Shown here: positions 1-61,640 of the stretch, in pieces
How the letters are laid out: each line of letters opens with the position of its first letter
How positions within the stretch are numbered: position 1 is the first letter of the stretch
Origin: Agelaius tricolor
Taxonomy: Eukaryota > Chordata > Aves > Passeriformes > Icteridae
Length of the DNA stretch: 64,000 nt
NCBI GenBank assembly: GCA_023055355.1
Contig: JALJCS010000012.1
Coordinates: 10,700,501 to 10,764,500 of the forward strand
Direction of reading: 5' to 3'
Notes under the pieces: generated by a model
The model's input: the letters and a program-made list of their open reading frames with translations, nothing else
Databases searched by the model: none
What the model was told of the DNA's origin: nothing
Position numbers and translations under genes: made by a program

Positions 1-851
1 ATAAGTAGTACCTGCCCTTTCTGTTTGTAGCTAATGTATGTAAGGGAAGCTCTTGTTTGCTGGGAAAAGCACAATATCAGGATGCAGACTTTGGGCTCAA
101 GGTTTTGGGACACAACAGGCACAACTGCAGTGGGAATCCAGGTACAGACAGAATGCTGATTTCTGGTGTGTTCTTGGGCTTGGTTGATTTTGTATATATG
201 CAATAGCCATAGAATAAAACAGCTTCTACCTTATAGAAGGCCAGCTTTTTTATGTTCACTGAAAATAAGTCTCAAAAACCTGTATACTTTTCTCAGCAGG
301 TAATAATCAGATGTAAATGAAAAGGATGTAGCATTGGTTCCTCAGAAATCCTTTAATGCTCTGGTCAAAAGTTGCAGTGCAACAAACTGTGTGTGCTGAA
401 CTCTGATATTTTTCTTATTTAAAAGCACAGGATGTGCTGCTAGTCAGGTAAAAAAGATACTTAAGGAAAATCAAAAACCCAATTACAATTCTAGAAGCAC
501 TTGGTTTTGTAAAGTGAACTTAGACATACATGCCATTAAATATTCACAAAAAATTCAGTACTAATAAATGTTCTGTTGTTTTGACATTTTTTTGTATACA
601 GAATTGAAATAAATATTTTTTTAACATTTAAAGCTGTTTGGTTTTAATTATAGTAATTAATAATGTGTATGTTTTAAATGACAGAGCTGCTGCTATGTTG
701 TTAGAAATAAGACTTGTGATACTAAGGGGGTAGATTGATTGTATTGGGACTAACTGTTTCTTTTTAATTTAGGGAAAGCTTTGGAGTTAGATTACAGAGA
801 AGTTCTGGTACGTACAGTATTTGGAAGGTTTATTAACACCTGCTCATTGCA

Positions 852-912
852 GGTGGGTTGGCCTGGATGGCCTTTAAAGGCCCCATCCAACCCAAACTGT
901 TCTGTGAGTCCT
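852..912 (+). repeat. CR1 LINE 3' tail fragment
   Basis: The stretch has the characteristic end of avian CR1: a GGCCTTTAAAGG block, then CCATCCAACCCAAACTGTTCTGTGAG. Only the last 60 or so bases are recognisable and the terminal 8-bp microsatellite is worn away. It is the usual 5'-truncated remnant, inserted in the plus orientation. The match is from memory of the CR1 consensus, not from a search. Confidence 0.7.
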
Positions 913-3900
913 CAGCAGGATTTTTGCCATGAAAGCCCCCATCAGTCAGTTTTCAGAGCAGTGCTGAGAGCAGAGGTGGCAGATGAATCCCCAGGGTGCT
1001 CTGTTGCACTTGGTCTCTTCAGGGACAAAAATTAAAGGCAGTTACTCAGGTAAGTGTTGGACCTTGCTTCTTCTCTGGCCCTCGTCACTGCCTGACTGCC
1101 TCAAGGGCTCTTGGAGCAAACGTAGCTTTGTATAAAATATTTCAGCATTTGCAGTTTGATTCCTTTGTTGTAGGAGCTGTGATTTCTTGTGAGTTGTTTT
1201 TTTACTTCCTCTAAACTCTGTGATCAGGTACCATGTAAGAAATTCTGCTCCCTAATTAATCCTAATCAGCAGACTTGTTAATGGGCACATTCTTGAAATT
1301 TAATGGTTGAATGACCTAACATATTACTGTTAATAAGTAAGGGTTTCTCACAGCCCAGAATTAAGATGTGATGAAAGAACTGTGTTCAGCTTTTAAAATT
1401 CTTTTCCCTCTTCCATCTTGTCTTTAAGCACAGGCAAATTCTCTGGTTTTCTGTCAGTGTGCTGATTTCCTTCACAGCACCACCTCTCCTAAACGGAAAA
1501 AAATGCCCCTTAAAATACCAAGAAAACAATATTTATATAGGCATATCAGGTGTAGTAGGAGATAGTGAAGGGACTGGCCACTTTAGGCCAGCAGTTTTGC
1601 TTTTTTTTTTTTTTTTGCCTGCAGGACTAAAGTAACTTTCCCTGGCCATCCCTTGCTCTGTTTAATGATGATACCCCTGTGTGCCAAGTGTCTATGTGCT
1701 GTTAGACAATAACAGAGAACTGCTCGACCTTTGAAGCTGCTGCTTCTCTCCAGAGGTGCAAGGGTGGAGATGGCCCAGCATGCAGGAGTGAACAGTTTGG
1801 ATCCAGCTGCCCTCCCTGCTGCTGGGAGGGCCTGGGAATGGGGATTGCTCTCATTTTCTCCTCTGATTCCATGGCTGGGGAATTGTGCCCCTTTTGGTTC
1901 AGCACTGAGGGAATGTGGATCGTGCTTCCACACAGCAGCTGGTGAGCAGATCCTGGTGTTTGTGCTGTGGCTTCTGGAGTGTGCAGACATGAAGGACAGA
2001 ATCATTGCATGGGTTTATTATAAGCTTCTCATTGTTCCCTATATAAAAAAAATGGTAATTTCTTACTTGTTGCCAGATTTCAGAAGGCAAGAAAATATTA
2101 ACACTTCTGAGCTTTCAGTTGTAGGAGCTGCTTCTGAAGGAGTGTCAGGCTTTCTAAAAAGTCTTACAATAAATTCTGATAACCATTTACTCTTTCAGGA
2201 GCTGGGAAAACTGGAGAAACTCGGACAGTTTTTCACACAACTCTAATATGGTTTTGGGCATTTTTCTTTATATGATCTGCTGGGATGAGTAAAGCAATTG
2301 GGTTAGTGAAAGAGCAGATCAAGGATACATATGACAGCATTCTTCTGCTGCATGAGAACAGCAGTAAGCTCAGCTCTCTTTCTATTTACCAGCAGAAATT
2401 GGCCTAATTTGCAGCAAAAGGAGTGCAAGCAAAAGATTTCTAAACATGTAGATAGTGAACTTCCAAATAAGCTAGAGATATTCAAGATTTTCCTTCTTCT
2501 GTCTCTGCAGCAGGTTAAACGAGTACCCCTTCAGGGCTGTTGGGCAGGTCAGCAGTAAATGTGCTTGCCTTGGTGCAGAATCTTGGTTTAGCTCTGGTCC
2601 TTCACCAAACCATTCTTTCCAGGGATCATTTAAGAGAGATTGGTGTGCAGCTACTGGGTTCTGTGAATCCCTGTTTTCCTTCCTTATGCATGGAACAAGT
2701 GAAAGAACAGCCCCTAAATCCATCCAATATTAGAGTATGGAATGACCTCTTTGCTGACTTCAAATTATCAAGTATTTACATATGAAGTTCTGCAGCTGAG
2801 AAGGCTGTTGTGACATCATCTATGCAGAGATACAATTTGTAGCCAAAACTTCTGTAACATCTGGTACCATTTATTGCATCTATTTCACGTTCTTACATAC
2901 ATCCTAAATATTTAGGCACAATAGAATCACAGCATTCTAAAATACTAATTTGTTTTGTAGTTTTAAAATGCAGATGTGCAGAGTCAAGCAGACTACAGCT
3001 ACAACTGCCTCAGAGTAGCCATTTTTAATTTTTTTACTTCCCATCAGAATTTAATTGATTTCTGCCCATGAGAAAGTTTACTCTCCACTGCAATGAAAAT
3101 ACCCCTTTGTAGTGGTGTTTGCCATGTACATGGAAGACTAAATTCTGGAAAAGTTCTTGTTTTCCTGGGTACTGAAACCTTGTTTTGCTAAGCTGAACCT
3201 AATGTCAGTTTTGGACTTGAGTGCTTCATTCCAAATCTTGCTAGAAACAATCAGGAGGGACACAGCAGAGAGTCTCTAGGGTGGTACCTTACTGTGGCTC
3301 TTCCATTAGGACTTGGTTGGGATTTTGTCTTGCATGTTTTGCATTTCTAATTCAGTGAATCTGTGAAAAACATTTAAATATGTGGAATTTCAAATCCCAC
3401 AAAGCTCAAGCTTGTCTTCTTTTGTGAAGCAGTGGGGGCAGTGTGTGGTCAAGCACCAGGTGAGCTGTGCTGTGAGGCGAGTGAGCTGCCTTACATGAAG
3501 AAACTGTCTTTGTTGGACAGGTTCACTCCAGAATGATAAATATGGAGTTGTTTTTACTTTGCACTTATAAAATGTCACCTCTAATTGAATTTCCAGTACC
3601 TTCTGGAACATCTGGATGAAGTGACTAGGAAAGGGGAAAGCTGTTAAATATGAATATGGAGCAGCATCTGTTGGAGTGCTAATGGGGATTTTGTTCTCCA
3701 CCTGGCTAGTTCTCCAGATGGTTCAGGTGGGCAGAATTTCAGCAGCTGTTTTTGTTGTTTGGTCAGTTTAAAATGCTGATTTCTGAAATCAGATCCAGTA
3801 ATGAAATAGATCCCCAGTTTGATGAAGCAATTGCTTCACCTGCTGGAAAGTTCTTACCAGAGCTGACTGAATTTTTTTATTGTTTTGAAGACTGATGGGC

Positions 3901-4418
3901 TCTGTCCTTGCTTGACTGCTGCTTCTCACAGCTGGCTTTGAAGAGATCCTTTTTCTTGCAAACAATTGTTTCCCATTACAGCTCCTTCCCATGGCCTTGG
4001 ATGGTTGTTTTTTGTCTTGCTCAGACAGTTCTAATGCAAGTCAAGCCTTAGAACAGAAGTCCTCATCTGTGCAGCATTTGTCTGTGGATGGCCACTGAGT
4101 TACAAGTTACTTAAGGATTATTTGTAATCAGACTGACTGGGAGTCAGTCTGGGATGCCAGTGTGAGGTGGCCATGTGGAATAACAGAAACAAACTCCCAG
4201 ATGGCTGTGGTTTGTGTCCTGAATCTGGATGAAGGTACAGGCCAGAGCATTGCTGAGGGCTGCTGGTGTGGCCCCACACACTGTGCTGGAGCTCTGGCAC
4301 AGTCCCTGCAGGCTGGCCCTGTGTGCCCAGAGCAGGTGTGGTGCACAGCACATTCAGTCTGCTCCAGAGTGTCCTTTAAAGCTTTAGGGGGATCCTTTCC
4401 AAACAAGTGAGCTGCCTG

Positions 4419-4474
4419 GGTTAATGGATAAATGCTTTGCTTAAATGGTTAATGGATAAAAGGTTTGCTTAATT
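4419..4474. repeat. Imperfect tandem duplication, unit about 28 bp
   Basis: Two adjacent copies begin GGTTAATGGATAAA and continue through a TTTGCTTAA block, differing at a few positions. It lies in the flank with no gene nearby and is probably a simple local duplication. Confidence 0.7.
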
Positions 4475-6267
4475 TGCCTTAAATACAGGCAAAAAATCTA
4501 TGGACTGTAGGAATTCTGGGGTTTCACTGTTGTGATATTACTTTTGTTTTCCTCTGGTGCTTATGAACAAGCCAAGCTTGGAAAGAGGTTTTTTTTTTGT
4601 TAAGAGTTTACCCTGAAAGAATCCCTGGACCAGTTTTGCTTAAACTTGTTGCACATAATAATGTGATTCTGGGAATGACCCGTGCCAGTGCAGGTACAGC
4701 CACAAAAGGGCTGCAGCCTACAGAGGAACAGTGTCAGCACTGTTGAGAGTGAGAAGGAAAGTGCAGCACAGAGAAGCCACTTTGTACCTGGAACAACCTG
4801 TCCAAGATGCTTCTGGCTGCCCCCTGCCTCACTGAAGGGTCTGATGGCACTTGCTGTGGTAATAAGGGAGCAGAGCAGAGTCTGGAGTGAGTTGGCCCTG
4901 GGAAACTTGGAGGAAAGGTATGTTAAGGTTTGTCAACTTTTCCCCCAAAATAACAAATTGAATTCCCTAAGCTGAGTCTATTTAGCCCCCAACAGTGCTT
5001 GGCAAGTGATTTCCCCATCTATATGCCCACCAATGAGTTTTCTGGCTCTTTCTCCTCCTGTTTTCTTTCCTGTCCTGCTGGGGGGTGAAGCAGCTGGGCA
5101 GGTGTGTGGCTGCCAGCCAGGGCCAGCTCCCCACCCTGGCAGCTCACACCACATGACAAGCAGGGACCCGGGGCAGCAAGGCCTGGCCATGGCCCCTGCA
5201 CTGCTCCTGTAGGAGGCTGTGTCAGCTCCCAGGCCCCAGCCAAACACCACCTCTGTCTGCAGCTGTCTGCTGTCCTCTCATTCTGGTACCTGTTCTATGC
5301 ATGTGGATTGTGGACTCTAAAGTTTTGCTTTAGTCTCTCCCTTTTGACACGCTCTGTATACACCAAAAGATGACATTCAAGAGATGTTTTCAGTATTGTG
5401 CATCTCCTTCCTTGTAACGAAAAACATCAAATGAAGCAAAAATGGCCACATTTCTTGTGAGCAGATCAGGTTTCAGGCCATGCAGTGTTTTCCTTCCATT
5501 TGTTATCCTCTAGAAATCCTGATGCACATGGATGTGAGGGACAAGAATCTGCCACCTGCCCTGAGGATTTGCCTTGAGTTGGAACCAGGACCTTCCTATG
5601 TCCTGGCTGTGGTTTGCCAGGGTGATAGGCAAGCAAATTTCATTAGAAATCACTGGATCTGAATTTAATTCCAGGGCCGTTTACCCCAAATGGCTCCAAT
5701 TTCAGTGACCTCCAAGTGCAGCCAGCATCACTTTCTGTGTTGCTCTTAATATCCTGCCTGCTGCTGAGGATAAAATTCACTTCTTGACTGGGCCTGCACA
5801 AGATCCAAACTCTGAAATGCCATAGTAAGGGTAATTTGGACTTCAAGGGCCAGCACAAGGCCATTGCTTTTTGGAGTGTTGTTACTCTTAACAGTTTCAG
5901 CTATGCCTTTTCACACTTAATTTCATAAATAGGATTCCTATGAATATTTTACCAATTATTTTTCTGCTTTTAGTCACGGGACAAATGATTGCAGAGTTAA
6001 AGCATCTGCTGCTTTATACTTTGATCTGTTTTACGTGCTGTGTAATATTAAGCAATTTATCTGCAATTTAATTTTGAATTAGTACAATATTTCTGACAAA
6101 TGCCTTATGGAGTTAGCTGAGCATGGAACAGGAATTTGCACACTTATGAAATATCTGACCTATCAATAGTAGCTTAAAATACATTTCCTAAATATGTTCT
6201 TACAGACCATGGTAAATGGAACTGGCACAGTTGCAAAAACTCTACATAAAAATGATACACAAATATG

Positions 6268-6290
6268 GGGGGGGGGGTGTGTGTGTGTGA
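6268..6290. repeat. G-homopolymer followed by (TG)n microsatellite
   Basis: A run of about nine G runs directly into TGTGTGTGTGTG on the plus strand. Such runs vary in length and are error-prone in assembly. No gene element is associated with it. Confidence 0.85.
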
Positions 6291-7832
6291 TGTTTTTAAA
6301 GCAAACAAAAAAGAAACATGGTAAAGTGCTGTGAAATAGCCTATTTAAATTATTGGTGAGGCTTTATGCTGATGTTTTAAAGATTTTTTGGTGTATTTGT
6401 TCAAGTTAGGTGGACACAGATGCAATTCTAAAAACCCTTTTTATTCCTTTGTTTTCACCTTGTCCCTATGACCCAGTTTGCACTAACAAGGTATGTAGGA
6501 TTTCGATTGTTGCTTACTTCAGCGCAGTTTATACCAAAAGCCCCACTTTGCTTTCCAGGAAAGCCCCAGCCCCTCTCCAGAGTTTCTCACCTGAAAAGAG
6601 GTTGCAGATGAGTGACAGGAGCTGGTGAGCACTGCCAGGTGAGGCTCATAAACCAGACCTCATTGTGGAATCAGCTGAATCCACTCAGGAAGTGGGGCCA
6701 TCGCCTGAGCCACTGGTGTTTGTTCCTGTGCCTGTGAGCAGCAGCTGCAGCTCCCTGCCCCATGGGGCTTTAGCTGGGGCCTTTTTGGAAGCACAGCTTG
6801 CACACCTTGGGGGTGGCCTAAGCACTGGTGCTCCTCTCCACCCACTGCTTTCTTCCTGCAGGAAGCTCCTGAGCTGCTCAGCACCTCACAGAGCCCAGAC
6901 TTGGGGGTTTATGTCAGACTGGAGAGCTGCTCTGCCCTGCTTGTAGGATGCTGCCTGAATCAGGAGGAGATGGAATTCCTACAGGTCAGTGGCAGGGATT
7001 GACTACTCCAGTGTCAGATCTGCCAGGTGCAGTTGGGATCACCCAGGAATGATCCAAGCTGTGCCCTGTCCCAGCGGGCACAGGTCCCTGGCACAGTGGG
7101 AATGGCACATGCCCCAGGAGGGCTTCTGGCCCTTGCCCAGGTGAAAGGGCAGAGTCAGTTGACCACCATGTAAGCACAGCACATTGGAGAGGTTTGGTTG
7201 GTTGTGTCAGGAGGAAGTTGCACAGTCAGATGTATTTACACTCGACTGGACTTATCCTCTGACTGTTTTATTTTCCTCTGGCTGAGTTTGGAATGTCTGT
7301 CTTTCCTGCTCTTTGAGTTTGTGTATCCAGCTTTTCAATTGGCTGATCAGCCTGTTGTACTCGTGATGGCTTCAGAGGGAGTTTGCTTTGAATTAGGACC
7401 CTTGGATGAGGATTCAGTTTCCTTGAAAATCCTTTTGCGGGGGGCACCTCAGTGAACACAAATTGAAATGAAAAGGGCTGGGAAAAGCATTTGATTCCAT
7501 TCTAATACAATGTAGCTTATTTAAGTGGTAAAAGGGGCATTTGTGGCCCTTCTGCACATGATGGATTCTCCACTTGCAATCTGTGTTTTCACATGTTTCC
7601 CCATGATAAAGAACCATTTAATAGTTCTGGTTTTACAGATGAATGAAGGAGGTACAAATGTGTTTTCATTTTTTCAAAAGGTGATTAGTACTTTAGGATA
7701 TGAACATTTTTACCATCAGTGCTTTGAAAAATAAAAAGGATCTTCAGAGCTGTCATTCCATAAGGATCTTAATGGTGATGGTTCTTTTTTTCCTGGTGTA
7801 TTTACAAACAAAGAAGCAAAGAATGAATGCAA

Positions 7833-7838
7833 TTTATT
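7833..7838 (-). promoter_or_regulatory. Possible polyadenylation hexamer AATAAA for COL4A4
   Basis: TTTATT on the plus strand reads AATAAA on the minus strand, 873 bases past the stop codon. Two more copies lie at 8037-8042 and 8163-8168. The surroundings are AT-rich, so chance occurrence is likely and I cannot tell which, if any, is used. Confidence 0.25.
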
Positions 7839-8162
7839 GTCCTAACACTTCTTATATTCATCACTCAGATAAGTTCACCCATTTTATCACCGTGTCACTT
7901 TTTCTTTTCAATTAATATTAGAAATTGCTTTGTTTCTTTGGAAACTTGGATTAGAGTTTAATAATTTAATGTAATTGCTCTTAGAAATTAATTGTAAATA
8001 TAAATATGGGTTTTTGGATTTGTTATCACAGCTAATTTTATTTTCTCACATAATCTCCTGTTAAATGGATTTACAGCTTTTTGTTGCTTATGAAAGCCCA
8101 ATTAACAGTTCTTTCAGTCTGGTTCAGTACTGCAGTGGTAAAAGACTTTGATCTTCATTGTT

Positions 8163-8168
8163 TTTATT
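8163..8168 (-). promoter_or_regulatory. Possible proximal polyadenylation hexamer AATAAA for COL4A4
   Basis: This is the AATAAA nearest to the stop codon on the minus strand, about 540 bases past it. If used it would give a short 3' UTR; the hexamer at 8037-8042 is a close alternative. Only the hexamer supports it. Confidence 0.25.
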
Positions 8169-8710
8169 ATTAGATTATTTTTCAACAATTACATTTTTCC
8201 TTTCCCTCAGAAACAGCAAGTGCAAAGTTTCTTTAGCTTGGGAAATTCAGCTACAGGGCTTTGACATTTATATGTTCACACATTTCTATCAGTATGGATA
8301 AATATTTATAATATGCCACGTAAATGCACATATTCTTGCTGCTGTAAATGCCATTTCTGACAGGAGATCTATTCTCTTGCACAACAGGTATGGTGTCCTT
8401 AGTCTTCCCAGCTTGACTAAATCCTCCAAGCTCACCTTGTTTCCTGTACTTTACAGCAGTGGACTCCAATGGGACAGAGTTTTGTCTTTTCTTAATTATT
8501 TTAGATCAGATTTTACTGCCTGTGGATGGGTGTACATAGGTGGATGAGGCTCAGCACATGCCTCATCTGTGTCTCATTTTTCCATCCCAACAAAGAACAG
8601 TGCTGGACACTTTGACACAGATTCAAACACCAGCTGCTGTTTAAACCTTTAGCACGTCGCTCATCCTCCCCTGAGCCTCTCTGTGTAGCTGCCTGCTTTT
8701 GCTTTGCTTC

Positions 8711-57275
<48,565 letters not shown>

Positions 57276-59196
57276 CTGAAAAGAGTCCAAAGAAGTGAAT
57301 GAATACTGCTGCAAACCCCACAGCAATTCAGAGATGACCCTGTGCATAAAACAAGGCTTACAATGTACAAATATTCATGATTCAAAACAGCTGCTGGACA
57401 GCCTGCAAAACTGTCTCATGAATAAGCTGCTGTAGGACCTTCAAATTTAACAACTTGCTGAAGGTGATCATTTCTTTTCACCTTCATCAGGTCTCCAAGA
57501 CCACCTCTCTGAGATGCTTGGGATAACCTCCAAGTCTTCCTGGCTCCAGCAATTTAAGTATCACCTTTTGCAAGCCTAGGACTTCAATGAGCATTGTGAT
57601 TTCCCACCAGAAAAATGAGGAGTCCTTTTAGACAAAGGGACTTTGTACACAGTTAGAACAATCTAGCAAGTTCCCTCTTTCGAGTCATGATATGCCAATT
57701 AAGTTTTTCTAGCTCACATTTTTCATAATCACTCTCATATCTTAGTGCCTCATATTAAACTTGTGAAGTTCCTGGAGGAAAAAAAAATAGCTTACATATA
57801 ATATATGTAGCTAATATATAATAGCTAACATATTTACAGAAAGTATCCATTTTAATAGATTGTGTTAAAATGGTTTGGGAGGTTGAAGAATGTAATTTAT
57901 CTATAAATGGCTCTAAATTGAGCATTTGCACCTTCACTACCATACAATCTCCATAGATTTCTATTAATTTTTCCAAGGTAATATACATTCTCCTAAAGCA
58001 AAATTGTTTCCCATGCCAACTGGACTTTTCAGTCTATAACACTGGTGTGCAGTTGTTTCAGATGTGTTGCAGTTTTTGTTCTGTGCTGCTCAACAACTAT
58101 GCAATCATAGATTCAAAGTGCTGAATGAAGCAAGCTTTCTAATCAGGCTTCACATGTGAGCTGTCTACACTTCCACCCTACAAAAATCTATGTATTTGCA
58201 GGTCTTTATTTTGCTTACATATCTTTTTCATTTTATATCATTATCCTTGTTTACCTATAAGTTGTTCTGTTTCCAAACTGAAGACTGTTTTGCTTTCAAG
58301 ACTTCATCCACTAATTATACTAAATTATTAGGACTATAATTAATTCTATTAGTTACACAGTATGTATAATCAATCAATAACTTATTATAGTATAGAATTT
58401 ATGATTATAATTAATTATAATCCTGTATTTTAAAAGAGAGGAAAAGGGGACCCCACACATTCCTGAGAAAACCATATGGCATTAGGACCACTTGAGGGCA
58501 GTAAAAGATATTTCAGTATTCACAGAAATAACAGACTATATCTTTACTTTTATGAATGGATTGAAGGAAGAAAAAAAAGATGGAAACGAAAGACGATTGT
58601 AAGAAGATATGTAGCTTGAGGAAGCAAAATAACTGAATGCTTTCTTCTCAGTGTAAGCATTTCAGCAGGCTGAATCTGTCTGGACAAATCTTGTGAATTG
58701 CAGCCAGGGCCTTAAGCTTCTTTTACTTTTTATTTATTTTGTCATTGTCTTTAAAATCAGTGTGATTTGACAGTGAAAAGAAGTGAAAAAATATATGGTA
58801 TGCCTCATTCAATCAAATCAACAAAATAACAGAGAAGTTAATTTAATACATGTTTGAACAGGAACATATGATAGGTTCCTTCCCCAGTGGAAGTAGGGCT
58901 GGATGACCAGTGGCCCTTAAACTATGAACAGGAACTTAGTCCAGAGGCTGGGAAAAGAAGTCCTACACTTAGAAATAAGGACCACCTGAAAAAAAGAATC
59001 CTCATATGAGTCATGTTCCATTTATCTTTACTTGCTCCTCTCACTTCAACCTTGATCCTGCTTCCAGAGAAGTCACTGCCAAAAATTCCAGGGCAGACTT
59101 AGCATGTTGTCTTCTCTAACAGTTACAATTTTTGTGATACCAGAATTTCAGCAGTGTAAAATATTGTGCAAATTAAGTGCTACTGGTATTAAAAGC

Positions 59197-59236
59197 TGAT
59201 GATTCTGCATCCTTGTTGATGATTCTGCATCCTTGT
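59197..59236. repeat. Perfect tandem duplication, 20-bp unit x2
   Basis: TGATGATTCTGCATCCTTGT occurs twice with no mismatch and no spacer. Confidence 0.92.
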
Positions 59237-61339
59237 TAACAGTGAATGGACTGTTGGGATTCTGGGTGTTGAGTGTTTGCTTGCATGAGCAGTTGCAGCC
59301 TGTCTACTCACAGAGCCCTGCTCATTCTATGTTAGAATGAATTAATTAATTGAAGTACTTCTAAGGTAGCTATTATGCCCTTTAAATACTTGATTAAAAA
59401 ATAATTGGACAACCATTTTAATTAAAGCATCATTTTGAGTACAAGGGAAATGAATCAGACAAATAATATAATAAAATACAAGTCTTCAAACCATTAACTT
59501 TACTGGAAGCGGCATGGCTTTTTATTTCTCTAAACTATTACCTTGCAAAATGCAGCATTCATCAACAGGAAAAGAAAAGCATAAGATGTTTTGCACTAAT
59601 TTTTGCATTTGTCTTTTTGTGCATTTTGTTGACAACAGATTTCTGCACCAACTTCAGTATTTTTAATTAATAGTGTATATGCTCTGAATTCAAGAGTTGA
59701 AAGAGAAAATTTTCAAAATATGTTATATCCTTTGGACAGTTAAGAAACATGATTTTTATTGCACTCAAAAAAAAGCTGAGACACTGTAGGCATTCTATGG
59801 TAGTTATTATAATTAAAAAATAAACACTTCTAGGACATGTAGTCCTTTAGGTTGGTAAAATGTCTTCATTTGCTGCTACACTGTGAATTTAATTGACTTC
59901 ATGGTCTTCAGTAGAAGGTAGTGAAGTCATAGAACAGAGTCACTGAATTCAGAATTCACAATGGGTTTGGCAGCTGATACAACTTTAGCATGCCATGTGA
60001 AGCTGATGGATTCTCTCTCTTTCTTTCAGCTCAAAGACTGATAATGACTGGAGCTTTGTTAAGACCAAACTGATACCATGCCATAACATCTATTATCACA
60101 TCTATTATTTGTGCCCATCCAATGTGACTACCACAGCATTACAGTCTCAGGACAGCTGTAAAAATAAAGAGGATGAAGGTAGTCATGCTCATGTGGAAAT
60201 GACAAATTAGCTCAGATAAAATGAACAGAATATTATGCCTGCTCTGCCATCTGATGCCAATAAATTCCTCTAGGTTTTCAGTGCCTTGTTAATTGTCTAG
60301 GTCAGGAGCTACCATGCCAAGACTATGGTCTGTTATTTTAGCATATCCTGGGCTTGACCTGCAGTAAGAAATTGACTTTAAGCAAAACAAGGCTATATTT
60401 TTTTTAATTAACTATGCTTCCTAAGACTAAGACTGCAAGTACTTCAGAATCATGCAACAACACATTTAATGCTGCTTGGAAAAGGCAGTGGCCAAGGTTA
60501 ACTGGATTTTTTTTTTTTTTTTTATGCATGAGACTGAAGAGCATCTGATTTTGAGAATGTGTTGAGCACTTAGCTGTCTCAAGCACAATGTTTTAAAGGA
60601 GTCTTAATTGGAAATAAAAAAAGTCATGCTTCTCAAGTGAATTGTCTTGCTTCTCGTTATCAAAAAAGTCAAAAGAAGCCCAGTTATCACCTTCAGTGAG
60701 GACAGTACCCTGTGTTACAGGCTATGGAGATGTACCAGTGATTTGTGACATGCACTTACCTTCTGTTCATAAGAGCAAAAGTGAAAATGCCCAGCAATTC
60801 CACATAGATTGTAGGCAAATAATACAGCAGCCCTTTCCACTGTGCATTGGGCTCTGGCTTGTAACCAGTCATTTTCATTTCACAGGAGCAGGACAGAGCA
60901 AGAAGGAAAGGAAAGCAGTCTGTGGGCAAGAGAGGAGTGCTCACAAAGGCTTTTGGAGAAATGTTTTATTTTGTAATTTGCTTAGTGAGGTGGGGGCATC
61001 TGCTGCTCCTCTAAGCTCTGGCCATGTCCTCTCCCCTTTTGGAAGAGCTGGCCAATTACACAGCAAAGCCACAGCTTCCAGGGTTTGGAGGGGTGTCCAT
61101 TCTGGGAAGATTCTACTCCTCACTGTGTAAGACTAGAACCAAACTAATTTTCACTGTAAAGTCAAGGCTCAAAAAAACCCAGAACAAACCCTCTTCTAAA
61201 TATAAATCTGATTAAGATGAGATGAATCTGAGAAATCACACAATTTGGCATTAAATACAGTCTATTGTCTTTAATAGATTAAATTAGATAAATTTTTTTC
61301 ACAGATTTTTAGCTAAGTAAATGCAATAATAATACTTAG

Positions 61340-61640
61340 ATCTTGAGAATAATAGAATTTCATAGAATGGTTTGCGATAGAAGGGATCTTAAAGATCAAG
61401 TAGTTCCAAACCCCCTGTTATGGTTGGGATGACTTTCCACTAGACCAGGTCATTCAAAACCTGGCCTTGAACACTTCCAAGAATGAGGCATCCACAATTT
61501 CCCTGGGCAGCCTGTGTCAGGGTCTCACCACCCTCACAGTGCAGAATTTCTTCCTCATATCTAATCTAAATTGTCTTTCAGCTTGAAGCCACTACCCCTT
61601 GTTCTGTTACTACAGGCCCTTGTAAATACTCTTTCTTGTA
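61340..61640 (-). mobile_element. CR1 LINE 3' end, minus orientation
   Basis: The plus strand begins with the antisense CR1 tail (TTCATAGAATGG, then GGGATCTTAAAGATCAAGTAG) and runs through CTAGACCAGGTCATTCAAAA, CCCTGGGCAGCCTGTG and CTTGTTCTGTTACTACAGGC. This is the typical 5'-truncated form with about 300 bases left. Same orientation as COL4A4. Confidence 0.9.

Larger units (their letters stand above)
1..8710. other. Downstream flank and presumed COL4A4 3' UTR; no coding exon seen
   Basis: No exon of a recognisable protein appears on either strand; open frames here are short, lack splice context and resemble no family I know. The part next to 8710 must include the COL4A4 3' UTR, whose end I cannot place. 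In mammals the next gene on this side is RHBDD1, transcribed toward COL4A4, so the left edge could hold its 3' UTR. A plus-strand AATAAA at 608-613 would suit that, but it is only a hexamer in AT-rich DNA. Also present are a CR1 tail near 850, a degenerate 28-bp tandem repeat near 4420, a G-run followed by (TG)n near 6270, and two GC-richer stretches (about 5080-5240 and 6660-7160) without gene features. Confidence 0.6.

Noticed and set aside
1731..2246. 171-codon plus-strand open frame in the downstream flank
   Set aside because: No recognisable domain or composition pattern, and an overlapping frame of 140 codons exists on the other strand; no support for either as a gene.
60642..61130. 162-codon plus-strand open frame in the upstream intron
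   Set aside because: It resembles no protein family, has no splice or promoter context and reads like random translation; long chance frames are expected over 64 kb in six frames.
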